Source: Sphingobacterium sp. HMA12
Lineage (GTDB): Bacteria; Bacteroidota; Bacteroidia; Sphingobacteriales; Sphingobacteriaceae
NCBI RefSeq assembly: GCF_002933815.1
Contig: NZ_BEYR01000001.1
Coordinates: 1,282,691 to 1,346,690, forward strand
Length of the DNA stretch: 64,000 nt
Reading direction: 5' to 3'
This document shows, piece after piece, positions 33,727 through 42,625 of this stretch (position 1 is the first letter of the stretch; the number at the start of each line of letters is the position of its first letter). The position numbers were made by a program, and so were the translations under genes. The notes under the pieces were generated by a model that ran no database searches, was not told the origin of the DNA, and saw nothing but the letters and a program-made list of their open reading frames with translations.

Positions 33727-36354
33727 ATGAAAGATATCTTTTGCAGTCTATACCTGTCCGTACTGTCCACACTTGTTTTTGCACAGGAGAAAATCGAAGG
33801 TACTATCAGCAGCGACAAGCAACCAATAGCTTATGCGACCATCGTGATCGGCTATGCCAATAGTAGCCTCCATACAGTCAGGAGCAATAGTACAGGTCAG
33901 TATGCATTTCATCTGACGAAAGAAGAAATGTCCAAGGTCCAATGGATCGAGGTGAGTCATATCTCTTATGAGAAAGTTCGGAAGGAATATAAAGACCAGA
34001 ACCAGAAAGTGGACTTTGAGCTGGTCAAAAAATCTATTCAACTGGCAGATGTCACAGTCAGGAGCAGACCGTTGGCCGTACGCCGCGCAGGTGATACCAC
34101 GCGTTATGCGGTCAATAACTTTGTCTCGGCAGAAGACAGAAATATCGGCGATGTGCTGCGTCGCATGCCTGGCATTGAGGTGGACGACAATGGTGTCATC
34201 AAACACAATGGCAAGACCGTCAGCCGCATGTATGTTGATGGGGACAATATCTTTCAGAATGGCTATGGCGTAGGCACCAGAACGATACAGCCCAAAGCGG
34301 TAAAAGACGTGGAGCTGGTCCAAAATCATGAACATAAAAAAGTCAAACAGGGGGTAAGCAACTCCGAAGATGTCGCATTAAATCTCGTTCTGAACGAAGA
34401 TGCTAAAATGATCTGGTCCGGGGAAGCTACAATTGGTATTGCCGCACCGTTCGATGGCTTCGTCAATGGAAATACGATGAGCTTCAAAAAGAAGTATAAA
34501 ACTTTAAATACGCTGCAATATAATTCCATAGGTGAACGCATAAACAATGATGTGGAATCCATTGGCTCATTCAACCTGACTGAACCGATTGCAGCAGCAA
34601 CTCCCGCTGTACCGACAAATAAGTATTACAACAACCGGTCCGTAGCCTTTAATACGAATCAGTTTTATAAATCCTCCGAACAATGGAGTTCCAGCGTCAA
34701 TGGCAATCTATGGGCCGACAGGGAGCGACTCATGAGCGATGGTACGCAAAGATATCTGTTGGCCGATGGTCGTGAGGTTACCTACAATAATTATTATAAT
34801 ACCACAAAAAAACCGTTTTATGGGCGCGGTAGCTTTACATTGGAAGGTAACGATAATCGCTATTATTTAAAAAATACAATTGATTTTAAAGCCGAAAACC
34901 AAAACCATCATACCTGGTTACTGGATGATGGGGCACGCTATGATCAATGGGGTCGGGATCGGCTGAATTTTATTGCCGAATCCATGGAGTATACGCCCAA
35001 GTTAAAAAACAAGGACCTGATCACCTTTAATCTGGATCTGGAGCGCAAATGGCATACAGACCGGCTGGAAGTATCACCCGGTGTGATGGCGAATTATTTA
35101 AATGAAAATCAGCCCTACGATGAGGTTCGGCAAGCCGTTTCTCTGCCGCAGACCAGCGGAAATATTCAGGTCGCCTATACACGTAACAATACGCGCTTAA
35201 AACGGACATATTTTGCCCGTTTGAATTATCTCGATAAAGAACTGAATTCGGCATTAAACCTGGTCAAAGATGGATCTGTATTTGATAACGAAAGGTTTCC
35301 CGACAACAATTTACGCTGGAAACAACAGCAAATGTCTGCTGGTGTAAAGCTGGACTGGAAAAATAAGAATTTTATCTTATCCGGAGCTCTTCCTCTGACC
35401 TGGAATGGATGGGATATTGCTGATCGTCTGGTAGGATCCGCGACAAAAACAACGAAACTGTTGTTTACACCATCTGCCTCCCTGCAGGCTTACCTGCCCA
35501 ATAGGGATTACTTCCTGTTATCACTCCGTTTTAATCAAGAAAATTCAGACCTCGATCAGCTTTACCCGAATCCAATCCTAAGTAATTTTAGGGAAATAAA
35601 AAGTTTTGCTGCACCCTTGTATTTCACTTCGAGTCAAGCTTATATACTACGCTATAACATCGAACGGCCAATCAGCTTATTTTACATGAATGTAACAGCT
35701 TCGCATTTACAGACACAAAATGATTATCTAATCGGTCAGGATGTAACACAGCAGGGGATCATCAGCAAATTGCTGCCCTATGATAATCGGACAACGACCA
35801 ATAGTCTGACACTGGGTATGTCCAAATCCTTATTGAAAGAGGGAATTTATTTGGGGTTCAATGCAACTGCAAATCAAAATAAATACAATCAACTTTTGAA
35901 TGGTCAATTTGCGGCAGCCACCGGCACTACGATGACCTTAAGTCCGCGGCTTGAATATAAGGGAATCTCCCATACGACATTGACCTATCAGTATAGCTAT
36001 AGCACTTTTTTGAATAAGCTTAGCGGCGAGCAGGAACAAAATTCCAACCGCTATACCTCAAATACCCATAGCCTCGGTATGCTGTATGTTGTCGGCACCT
36101 ACTTATTTGTGAAAGGAACCTGGAGCTACGGTAGTTATCAAAGCAGTGCCCTTGATCCAATTGCCAATGGCTTTCTGGATGCATCCATCCGTTACAAACC
36201 ACTTAAAAGCAAACATAGTCTGGAACTTAACATCAATAATATCCTCAATAAAAAATTATACACCAGTTACAGCTTGACTGCGAACCTGGAAAATCGACAA
36301 ACCATTCCGTTACGTGGACTACAGTCGGTATTGAAATACAGCTTTCTGTTTTAA
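33727..36354 (+). CDS. TonB-dependent-receptor-like outer-membrane barrel
   Basis: An 875-residue outer-membrane protein. A signal peptide (1-19) is followed by a carboxypeptidase-regulatory-like domain (22-100) and a plug-like domain at about 105-220 with IGDVLRRMPGIEVDDNGVIK and SRMYVDGDNIFQNGYGVGT. The barrel ends LRGLQSVLKYSFLF with terminal Phe. The plug resembles the reduced form found in the outer-membrane-barrel-3 group rather than a classical siderophore receptor. It is co-transcribed with the GLPGLI gene. A large role in peptide, metal or polymer traffic is possible, but cargo cannot be inferred. Confidence 0.85.
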   Translation: MKDIFCSLYLSVLSTLVFAQEKIEGTISSDKQPIAYATIVIGYANSSLHTVRSNSTGQYAFHLTKEEMSKVQWIEVSHISYEKVRKEYKDQNQKVDFELVKKSIQLADVTVRSRPLAVRRAGDTTRYAVNNFVSAEDRNIGDVLRRMPGIEVDDNGVIKHNGKTVSRMYVDGDNIFQNGYGVGTRTIQPKAVKDVELVQNHEHKKVKQGVSNSEDVALNLVLNEDAKMIWSGEATIGIAAPFDGFVNGNTMSFKKKYKTLNTLQYNSIGERINNDVESIGSFNLTEPIAAATPAVPTNKYYNNRSVAFNTNQFYKSSEQWSSSVNGNLWADRERLMSDGTQRYLLADGREVTYNNYYNTTKKPFYGRGSFTLEGNDNRYYLKNTIDFKAENQNHHTWLLDDGARYDQWGRDRLNFIAESMEYTPKLKNKDLITFNLDLERKWHTDRLEVSPGVMANYLNENQPYDEVRQAVSLPQTSGNIQVAYTRNNTRLKRTYFARLNYLDKELNSALNLVKDGSVFDNERFPDNNLRWKQQQMSAGVKLDWKNKNFILSGALPLTWNGWDIADRLVGSATKTTKLLFTPSASLQAYLPNRDYFLLSLRFNQENSDLDQLYPNPILSNFREIKSFAAPLYFTSSQAYILRYNIERPISLFYMNVTASHLQTQNDYLIGQDVTQQGIISKLLPYDNRTTTNSLTLGMSKSLLKEGIYLGFNATANQNKYNQLLNGQFAAATGTTMTLSPRLEYKGISHTTLTYQYSYSTFLNKLSGEQEQNSNRYTSNTHSLGMLYVVGTYLFVKGTWSYGSYQSSALDPIANGFLDASIRYKPLKSKHSLELNINNILNKKLYTSYSLTANLENRQTIPLRGLQSVLKYSFLF

Positions 36355-36389
36355 GATAGCGTTTGCTGCTGACCATTACAGGTCGCCGT

Positions 36390-36434
36390 AACCACAAATC
36401 GAAGCTGGATAGGTATCCGCTTTGATTTGTGGTT
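36390..36434 (+). terminator. Hairpin after the GLPGLI operon
   Basis: A 16-bp stem with one mismatch (AACCACAAATCGAAGC opposite GCTTTGATTTGTGGTT) lies about 36 bases past the stop codon. No long T-run follows, so termination strength is uncertain. Confidence 0.6.
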
Positions 36435-36538
36435 TATCTGAATGAGATTGTATTTCTTGATCGGTTCTATTCCAGAAAAAGAGCACTATGGTACATGGAT
36501 TTATTCCCTATATTGCAAAAGAAAATAATCGGTAGGAG

Positions 36539-37114
36539 ATGCACACAAAGTTTATTGAACTAATTACACAACAGGTCACGCTTTCAAGTCTGGAAAAGGA
36601 TTTGTGCCAACATTATCTGGAACCGGTAAAGTTTCCTAAAAACCATATCATCGAGGAGGAGGGGCAGGTGCCAGCTTATCTGTATTTTGTTGTATCGGGC
36701 TTTGTCCGCTTGTTTCATTATAACGATAAGGGTGATGAGGTAACAACGCATATCAACTGCCCACCGGGATTTATCACTTCGTTTGTCAACTTCAACAATC
36801 AAACCCGATCGGATGAAAATTTGGAATGCATCACAGACTGTGAACTACTGCGAATCGGCAAAAGGAATCTTGATCTTTTCATTGAACAATCACCTGCATT
36901 TAAAGATTTCAGTATTTATGTGTTTCAACAGTCGCTATCCTACAATGAGAAACGAGCAAAGGAATTGGCAACGCTTACAGCTGAAAAACGTTATCTGAAA
37001 CTGATGGCCGAGCAGCCGGAATTGCTCCACAACGTCCCGATGCAGTATATTGCTTCTTTTCTGGGCATGAACCCCAAAAGTTTGAGCCGCATCCGTAAAC
37101 GGATCATTAGGTAA
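36539..37114 (+). CDS. Crp/FNR-family transcription regulator
   Basis: A 191-residue regulator with a cyclic-nucleotide-type sensor roll (IIEEEGQVPAYLYFVVSGFVRLF) and C-terminal winged helix. The recognition helix reads MNPKSLSRIRKR, with Lys-180 where the 9915-10490 paralogue has the FNR-type Glu. The two regulators therefore should read different half-sites. GGAG precedes the ATG. It is followed 64 bases downstream by an SDR-family gene in the same direction, the usual reporter-like pairing for this subgroup in Bacteroidota. Confidence 0.88.
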   Translation: MHTKFIELITQQVTLSSLEKDLCQHYLEPVKFPKNHIIEEEGQVPAYLYFVVSGFVRLFHYNDKGDEVTTHINCPPGFITSFVNFNNQTRSDENLECITDCELLRIGKRNLDLFIEQSPAFKDFSIYVFQQSLSYNEKRAKELATLTAEKRYLKLMAEQPELLHNVPMQYIASFLGMNPKSLSRIRKRIIR

Positions 37115-37178
37115 CATTTGTGAAGTGGTTTTAAATCGCCAGGGCAGAACTTTGCCATAACATTTAAAATCTACACAC

Positions 37179-38189
37179 ATGTCAACTAAAAATTTGGTAC
37201 TGGTGTCCGGTGCGAACGGACATTTAGGTAATAACCTTGTCAGATTATTGATCGAAAAAGGCTTTCAGGTACGCGCATCGGTGCGGAATATCAGCCGCAG
37301 CGACAGTCTAAAAGGGCTGAATTGCGAAGTCGTCCAGGCAGACATCAGGGATAAAGCTGCATTTAAAAAAGCATTACAAGGCGTCGAAACCTTCTATGCT
37401 GTGGGTGCCGCTTTTAAATTGTGGGCAAAAGATCCACAAAAAGAGATCTACGAGGTGAATATGCAGGGGACACGAAATACCATTGAAGCCGCTGCTGAAG
37501 CAGGTGTCAAAAAAATCGTCTATGTAAGTTCCATAGCCGCGCTGAACTATACGTACACACCCACCAAAGAATCGAACGGTTACAATCCAGATCGCAGGGA
37601 TGCCTATTACAATTCGAAGAATGACGGAGAAACGCTAGCGCTTAAATTGGCGAAGGAATGGGGTGTCGAATTGATCTCTGTGATGCCCGGTGCCATGATC
37701 GGCGGCGAAGCTGCTCTTCCCCTGAATGTTTCCTATGATATCCTAAGATTGATATTAACCAAACAGATTCCCGTCGACACCAATATTGCACTCAATTGGG
37801 TGGATGTCAAAGACGTCGCCGAAGGCTGTTATCTCGCCGCCACGAAAGGAAAATCAGGGGAGCGGTACATACTCGCAAATGAAAAGTGTATGCGCATCAC
37901 TGATACAACCAAAATAGCACAAAAACTATATCCTACACTTAACCTACGTATTCCAGCTTCTGTGCCCAAGTTTGTGCTCTATGGGATTGCGGGACTGATG
38001 CAGTTGTCAGCGAAGTTAAAAGGGAAACCACCCATAATCACGACAAAAGATATTGCAATGTTCTCAGGCCTTCAACAGGATTTCGATATTTCTAAGGCAA
38101 GAACTGAACTGGGGTTTAACCCCAAAAGCAGCGAACAGGCAGTCACCGAAGCATTGGCATATCTGATGGAACACAAAATACTGCTTTAG
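37179..38189 (+). CDS. NAD(P)-dependent epimerase/reductase (extended SDR)
   Basis: A 336-residue enzyme of the extended SDR type. The Gly-rich cofactor loop is SGANGHLGNNLV, and RASVRNISRSDSL after strand 2 (basic residues, favouring NADP). The YxxxK motif is YYNSK, with SSIAALNYTY supplying the Ser. It resembles dihydroflavonol-4-reductase and 3-beta-HSD-like oxidoreductases; substrate unknown. It probably forms an operon or regulatory pair with the Crp regulator upstream, and a strong hairpin follows at 38204. Confidence 0.85.
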   Translation: MSTKNLVLVSGANGHLGNNLVRLLIEKGFQVRASVRNISRSDSLKGLNCEVVQADIRDKAAFKKALQGVETFYAVGAAFKLWAKDPQKEIYEVNMQGTRNTIEAAAEAGVKKIVYVSSIAALNYTYTPTKESNGYNPDRRDAYYNSKNDGETLALKLAKEWGVELISVMPGAMIGGEAALPLNVSYDILRLILTKQIPVDTNIALNWVDVKDVAEGCYLAATKGKSGERYILANEKCMRITDTTKIAQKLYPTLNLRIPASVPKFVLYGIAGLMQLSAKLKGKPPIITTKDIAMFSGLQQDFDISKARTELGFNPKSSEQAVTEALAYLMEHKILL

Positions 38190-38203
38190 CGTTAGCGCAG
38201 AAT

Positions 38204-38235
38204 AATTGCATCATAAATCTATTTATGATGCAATT
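38204..38235 (+). terminator. Strong hairpin terminator
   Basis: A 15-bp perfect stem (AATTGCATCATAAAT, ATTTATGATGCAATT) separated by 2 bases, 14 bases past the SDR stop codon. It is followed by a T-rich stretch. Confidence 0.75.
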
Positions 38236-38432
38236 TCTATTGTATGATGCATAGCTTGTCAACATATAGTCAACAAGCTTGTCTTTACACGATGGAGCTC
38301 TTAAATTGTTATCTGCCGTATATCATTCTTTATAAGCTACCTTAAATAAAGGTGCATTGTGTTCGCATTAAAAAGCGTATTGGGACTTGCTGGATTTGCT
38401 CAATTTTTGTATCATTGGGGAGATCATAACCA

Positions 38433-41400
38433 ATGCAGCAGCTTAAGTCTTTTTTATACGCGTATCTCCACCTCTTTTTTCTCCTTTTGTTAGGGCAATC
38501 TTCGGCTTGGGGCCAGGTCAACAACTACGCTTTTAAAACCTTAACTTCTGACCAAGGCTTGGTTCATAATCACGTCAATTGTGCACTCCGCGATAAGTAC
38601 AATTACCTTTGGTTTGGTACCGAATCTGGCCTGAGCCGGTTTGACGGGGTACAATTCACAAATTTTCGTTATTCTGCCAGTAAAGGTACCGGACTGAGTG
38701 GCAATGTCATTTCGGGACTCTTTGAAGGACCCGAAGGAAATGTATGGATTCGTACCGCAAATCGCATGAATGTATATGATCAACGCGCAGGTATCATCGT
38801 TCAACAAATAGATTCCTTGCTGGCTGCCCTAAAGCTGCCTGTCATGGATGTCTATGCTATCAGGCCCCTGGATGAGCATAGCTTTGCACTTTTGTATAGC
38901 GATCGGTCCCTGATCTTGTACGATTACCTAAAGAAAACGTATCGCAAGGTGCCGCAGTTGACCAAGGACAGCAAAATCACCGATGTAATTTCCGGCAGCG
39001 GCCAGACCATCTGGGTAATCTACGAAAACGGCCTAATCGCCAATATCGATACCAAGTCACTGCAAAGTATTAAGACCAGCAGGCTACCAATCCCAAATAA
39101 GCTGATTAATTATAATCTGTTTACCGATCGCGATGGCGCCATTTGGATATTCTCAAAAGATATTCCGATCGGGGTTTACTGGCTTGATCCAAAAGACGGA
39201 CAAATTCATCATTTACAAAAGGAACTTTCCAATCCTTTTGTGGGTAATATCGTGCAAGACGACCGGGGACAGCTTTGGCTGGGCACCGATCATGGAGGGA
39301 TCAACATCTACAATAAGAAAACCACCAGTATCGAAATCGTTGGGAATGACAAATATGATTTACGAAGCCTACCTTACAATAGTATAACGTCCTTATATCG
39401 GGATAAATCAGGTATTATCTGGGCTGGGACGTACAAAGGCGGCATCAGTTATTATCATCCCAACTTATTGTTATTCTCCTTAATCAAGAGCTATCCCGGC
39501 CTCCCCAAATCGCTCCCTTTTGATGATGTCAATAAGTTTGTAGAGGATCGCAAAGGTAATCTCTGGATCGGAACAAATGGAGGCGGATTGCTCTATTACG
39601 ATATTAGACAGAAGACTTTTACTCAATATCTTCATGATCCGGGCAACCCGAAGAGCCTGAGTAGCAATGTGATCGTTTCCTTATTCCTGGATGCAGACAA
39701 TACGCTCTGGATAGGGACTTATCGAGGTGGTATGTGCCGTTTCAATGGCAAAGATTTTCAGGTTTTCCATCGTGATTCGGCTCCTGGAGAGCTAAATGAC
39801 GACAGTGTATGGGAGATCTATGAGGATAGTCAGCATCGTTTTTGGGTAGGAACACTGAGCACGGGTCTTTACCTGTTTGATAAAAAAACGTCGCGCTTTT
39901 CGAAAACATACACCCGGCAGGGGGAACCTATCAACAGCAATTATATCTCTGTCTTATTTGAGGATTCAAAAAAACGGCTCTGGATCGGCACAGCTACAGG
40001 CTTGGCATTGCTGGGGCCTGATGATAAGATCAGCTATATCAGTACGGGAAGTTCGCGCCTAAAACTCATGAACGATTTGATTTATGATATAAAGGAAGAC
40101 AAAAATGGCCGTATTTGGGTAGCAACACAAGAGGGTCTGCATGTGATAGATGATAAAAAAATCAGCTACCTGACACAGGCGGATGGACTCAGTGATGATG
40201 CAATCCTAGCTTTGCTGGTCGATAATCAAGGTAATATTTGGGCCTCAACCAATAAAGGCCTGTCGGAGATCGTCGGTAAGGGGCAGGCACAAAAATTTAT
40301 TATCCGCAACTTTACACAGGAACTGGGCCTACAGGGGAATGTTTTTAATGAGAACGCTGCTTTAAAAATGCGGGATGGAAGGCTTATTTTTGGCGGGCCA
40401 AAAGGATTTAACTTCATTGATCCTACAAAAATCAGTGACAAAAGTGAGCTGATATTGCCAGTGTTATCCAATCTCTATTTATTCAACAAGCGGGTAGCAG
40501 TAGGTGAGGAGTTTGCAGGTCGGGTCATCTATGATCAAGCCCTGAATAATCTCAATGAATTAAGCCTTCCATACAATCTAAATGCCATCTCCCTGGAGCT
40601 CTCCACCTTTGATTATCTGCAACAGCATAATGGACTCTACCAATATCAGCTTGCTGGTCTAAGTGATGAATGGTTTGATTTTGAACCGGGAACTATGCGG
40701 GCCAGTTTTACCAATCTGGACACCCGCAGCTACAGCTTGTATATTCGGCACGCTATCGATTCGAATAGCTGGTCGGATGGTGTACTACTTTTGACAATCG
40801 ATATACAGCCGCCTTTTTGGCGTTCTACCTGGGCCTTTCTTTTTTATGCCTGTTTGCTACTAGCCGTCCTATGGGCTTATTTTTATTTGACAAAACTACG
40901 TGTCAAGACGCGCAATCAACTTTACCTCGCCCAGGAACAGGCAACACAGGCAAAGGAGCTGGATGCTTTAAAAACACGTTTCTTTACCAATATAAGTCAT
41001 GAGTTCAGGACTCCGATCAGCTTGATCCTAACCCCAGCACAGCAGTTGTTGGATGAAGAACAGCATCCAGAAAAAAAAGCTGACCTAAACTTAATCAAGA
41101 AGAATGCCGACCGCCTGCTTAAATTGGTCAATCAGCTGCTGGACTTTAGAAAATTGGAGAAAAGTGAACTGGAACTGAATGAGGAGTATGGAGACCTCAT
41201 GGGATTTATCCGCGAACAACTCGATGCCTTTGCCGGAATGGCCCAAAGCAATCAGATCTCCCTACAGGTCAATATTGCCCAAGACATATATCCATCCTGG
41301 TTTGACAAAAACAAACTGGAAAGCATTATTTTCAATTTGATGTCAAATGCGATCAAGTTTAGCCCAGTATCCGGTATTGTGGTATTCAATGCCGAAGTAA

Positions 41401-42443
41401 CTGAACAAGAAGTAGGAAAGGTACTGCTTATTGAAGTTCAAAATCAAGGTGCAGCGATTCCTGAAAACTTACAATCCCGCGTTTTTGAACGTTACATGCA
41501 ACTGGCTGTGCCAAATGGAAAACTAAATCAGGGTACGGGTATCGGGCTTTCTATTGTAAAAGACTATGTAGAATTTTTGGGTGGAAATATCAGGCTGAGC
41601 AGCAATGTGCAATGGACGACATTTTATGTTCAACTACCTTTAAATAAGGTCGCAACGAGCACTGATCCCGTCGAAAGCAACAAGCAGGATAAACCCGCTA
41701 TTTTATTGGTCGAAGATGATATTGACTTCCTCCATTACCTGGAGCGGACCCTAAGGTCAATCTACGTAATCCACTCTGCAAAAGGTGTCAATGAGGCGAA
41801 ATTGATTTTAAGCAAGCAACAAGTTGATCTCGTCATCACCGATCTCAGCCTGCCCGGGGAGAGTGGGTTGGATTTTTGCCGCTATATAAAAGTCCAGGCT
41901 AAGCTGGTCCATATCCCTGTGCTGATTGTAACGGCGGTAGTCAATCAGAAAATTGAACTGGAAGCCTTGCAGGCCGGTGCTACAGATTACATCAACAAGC
42001 CTTTTAATATCAGTCTGCTGCGTTCTAAATTGGCGCAGATACTCAATCAGCAGCAGAGCTTGGTAAAACGTTATAAAAAACAGATTGACGTCCAACTGAC
42101 CCAACCCGATATTGAGTCTGCCGATGAACAGTTTATCCGTACGCTGGTAAAGGAAATTGAAAAGGACCTCAGTGACTCGTCGCTTTCTGTCGAACTGCTG
42201 GCCAAAGGAATGAACATCACCCGCGTAGGGCTTTACAAAAAGGTGCTTGCCATTACGGGTTATTCGCCGATGGAATACATCCGTCATATCCGGCTTAAAC
42301 GTGCTATGCATCTGGTTCAGAACTCAAAATTATCAATGGCCGAAATTGCGTATACTGTAGGATTCGGAAATCCCAAACAATTCAGCAAATATTTTAAATC
42401 TGCTTTTGGCAATTTGCCCTCATTCTACCGCAAACAGCTGTAA
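38433..42443 (+). CDS. Hybrid two-component system (HTCS) regulator of the PUL
   Basis: A 1336-residue membrane sensor-regulator. After a signal peptide come two beta propellers of Reg_prop repeats (about 35-720; many IWxGTxxGG-type strands) and a Y_Y_Y domain to 790. TM is at about 797-820. HisKA has His-856 (NISHEFRTPISL), with HATPase to about 1075. A receiver has Asp-1137 (LVITDLSLPG), and a C-terminal AraC double helix-turn-helix ends the protein (SVELLAKGMNITRVGLYKKV; MAEIAYTVGFGNPKQFSKYF). The G1 box is NQGAAIP rather than DxGxGIP, a loss of the adenine-contacting Asp that some kinases tolerate. HTCS proteins bind an oligosaccharide in the periplasm and switch on the adjacent PUL, here the genes from 42626 to 53728. 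Confidence 0.92.
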   Translation: MQQLKSFLYAYLHLFFLLLLGQSSAWGQVNNYAFKTLTSDQGLVHNHVNCALRDKYNYLWFGTESGLSRFDGVQFTNFRYSASKGTGLSGNVISGLFEGPEGNVWIRTANRMNVYDQRAGIIVQQIDSLLAALKLPVMDVYAIRPLDEHSFALLYSDRSLILYDYLKKTYRKVPQLTKDSKITDVISGSGQTIWVIYENGLIANIDTKSLQSIKTSRLPIPNKLINYNLFTDRDGAIWIFSKDIPIGVYWLDPKDGQIHHLQKELSNPFVGNIVQDDRGQLWLGTDHGGINIYNKKTTSIEIVGNDKYDLRSLPYNSITSLYRDKSGIIWAGTYKGGISYYHPNLLLFSLIKSYPGLPKSLPFDDVNKFVEDRKGNLWIGTNGGGLLYYDIRQKTFTQYLHDPGNPKSLSSNVIVSLFLDADNTLWIGTYRGGMCRFNGKDFQVFHRDSAPGELNDDSVWEIYEDSQHRFWVGTLSTGLYLFDKKTSRFSKTYTRQGEPINSNYISVLFEDSKKRLWIGTATGLALLGPDDKISYISTGSSRLKLMNDLIYDIKEDKNGRIWVATQEGLHVIDDKKISYLTQADGLSDDAILALLVDNQGNIWASTNKGLSEIVGKGQAQKFIIRNFTQELGLQGNVFNENAALKMRDGRLIFGGPKGFNFIDPTKISDKSELILPVLSNLYLFNKRVAVGEEFAGRVIYDQALNNLNELSLPYNLNAISLELSTFDYLQQHNGLYQYQLAGLSDEWFDFEPGTMRASFTNLDTRSYSLYIRHAIDSNSWSDGVLLLTIDIQPPFWRSTWAFLFYACLLLAVLWAYFYLTKLRVKTRNQLYLAQEQATQAKELDALKTRFFTNISHEFRTPISLILTPAQQLLDEEQHPEKKADLNLIKKNADRLLKLVNQLLDFRKLEKSELELNEEYGDLMGFIREQLDAFAGMAQSNQISLQVNIAQDIYPSWFDKNKLESIIFNLMSNAIKFSPVSGIVVFNAEVTEQEVGKVLLIEVQNQGAAIPENLQSRVFERYMQLAVPNGKLNQGTGIGLSIVKDYVEFLGGNIRLSSNVQWTTFYVQLPLNKVATSTDPVESNKQDKPAILLVEDDIDFLHYLERTLRSIYVIHSAKGVNEAKLILSKQQVDLVITDLSLPGESGLDFCRYIKVQAKLVHIPVLIVTAVVNQKIELEALQAGATDYINKPFNISLLRSKLAQILNQQQSLVKRYKKQIDVQLTQPDIESADEQFIRTLVKEIEKDLSDSSLSVELLAKGMNITRVGLYKKVLAITGYSPMEYIRHIRLKRAMHLVQNSKLSMAEIAYTVGFGNPKQFSKYFKSAFGNLPSFYRKQL

Positions 42444-42488
42444 AACTGGCGCTTAAATACTATTTAGGTTCTGTATTATATTTTGTAT

Positions 42489-42519
42489 GTTAACAAAATA
42501 GCCCCCAAAAGTTAACAAA
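42489..42519. promoter_or_regulatory. Direct repeat, candidate HTCS binding site
   Basis: GTTAACAAA at 42489-42497 recurs at 42511-42519, a 22-base offset (two helical turns) that suits paired AraC-type DNA-binding domains. The copies lie 30-60 bases upstream of the -7 element of the PUL operon. Confidence 0.5.
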
Positions 42520-42548
42520 TCATCACCTTTATACAACCGGTTGCACGC

Positions 42549-42556
42549 TATATTTG
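42549..42556 (+). promoter_or_regulatory. -7 promoter element of the PUL operon
   Basis: TATATTTG matches TAnnTTTG, with a TTT-rich -33 about 20 bases upstream and the GH31 start codon 70 bases downstream. Transcription would run through to the hairpin at 53791. Confidence 0.55.
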
Positions 42557-42625
42557 ATTTGTTCTTTCGGTAGGAAAGGACGCGTAATAACCAAGGGAAA
42601 TATAGTAACCAATAATCTTATTTAA

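Noticed and set aside
33748..34335. 195-codon minus-strand frame inside the TonB-like barrel gene
   Set aside because: It is fully overlapped by a strong plus-strand gene with clear plug motifs; its translation has no recognisable fold and looks like a reverse-frame shadow.
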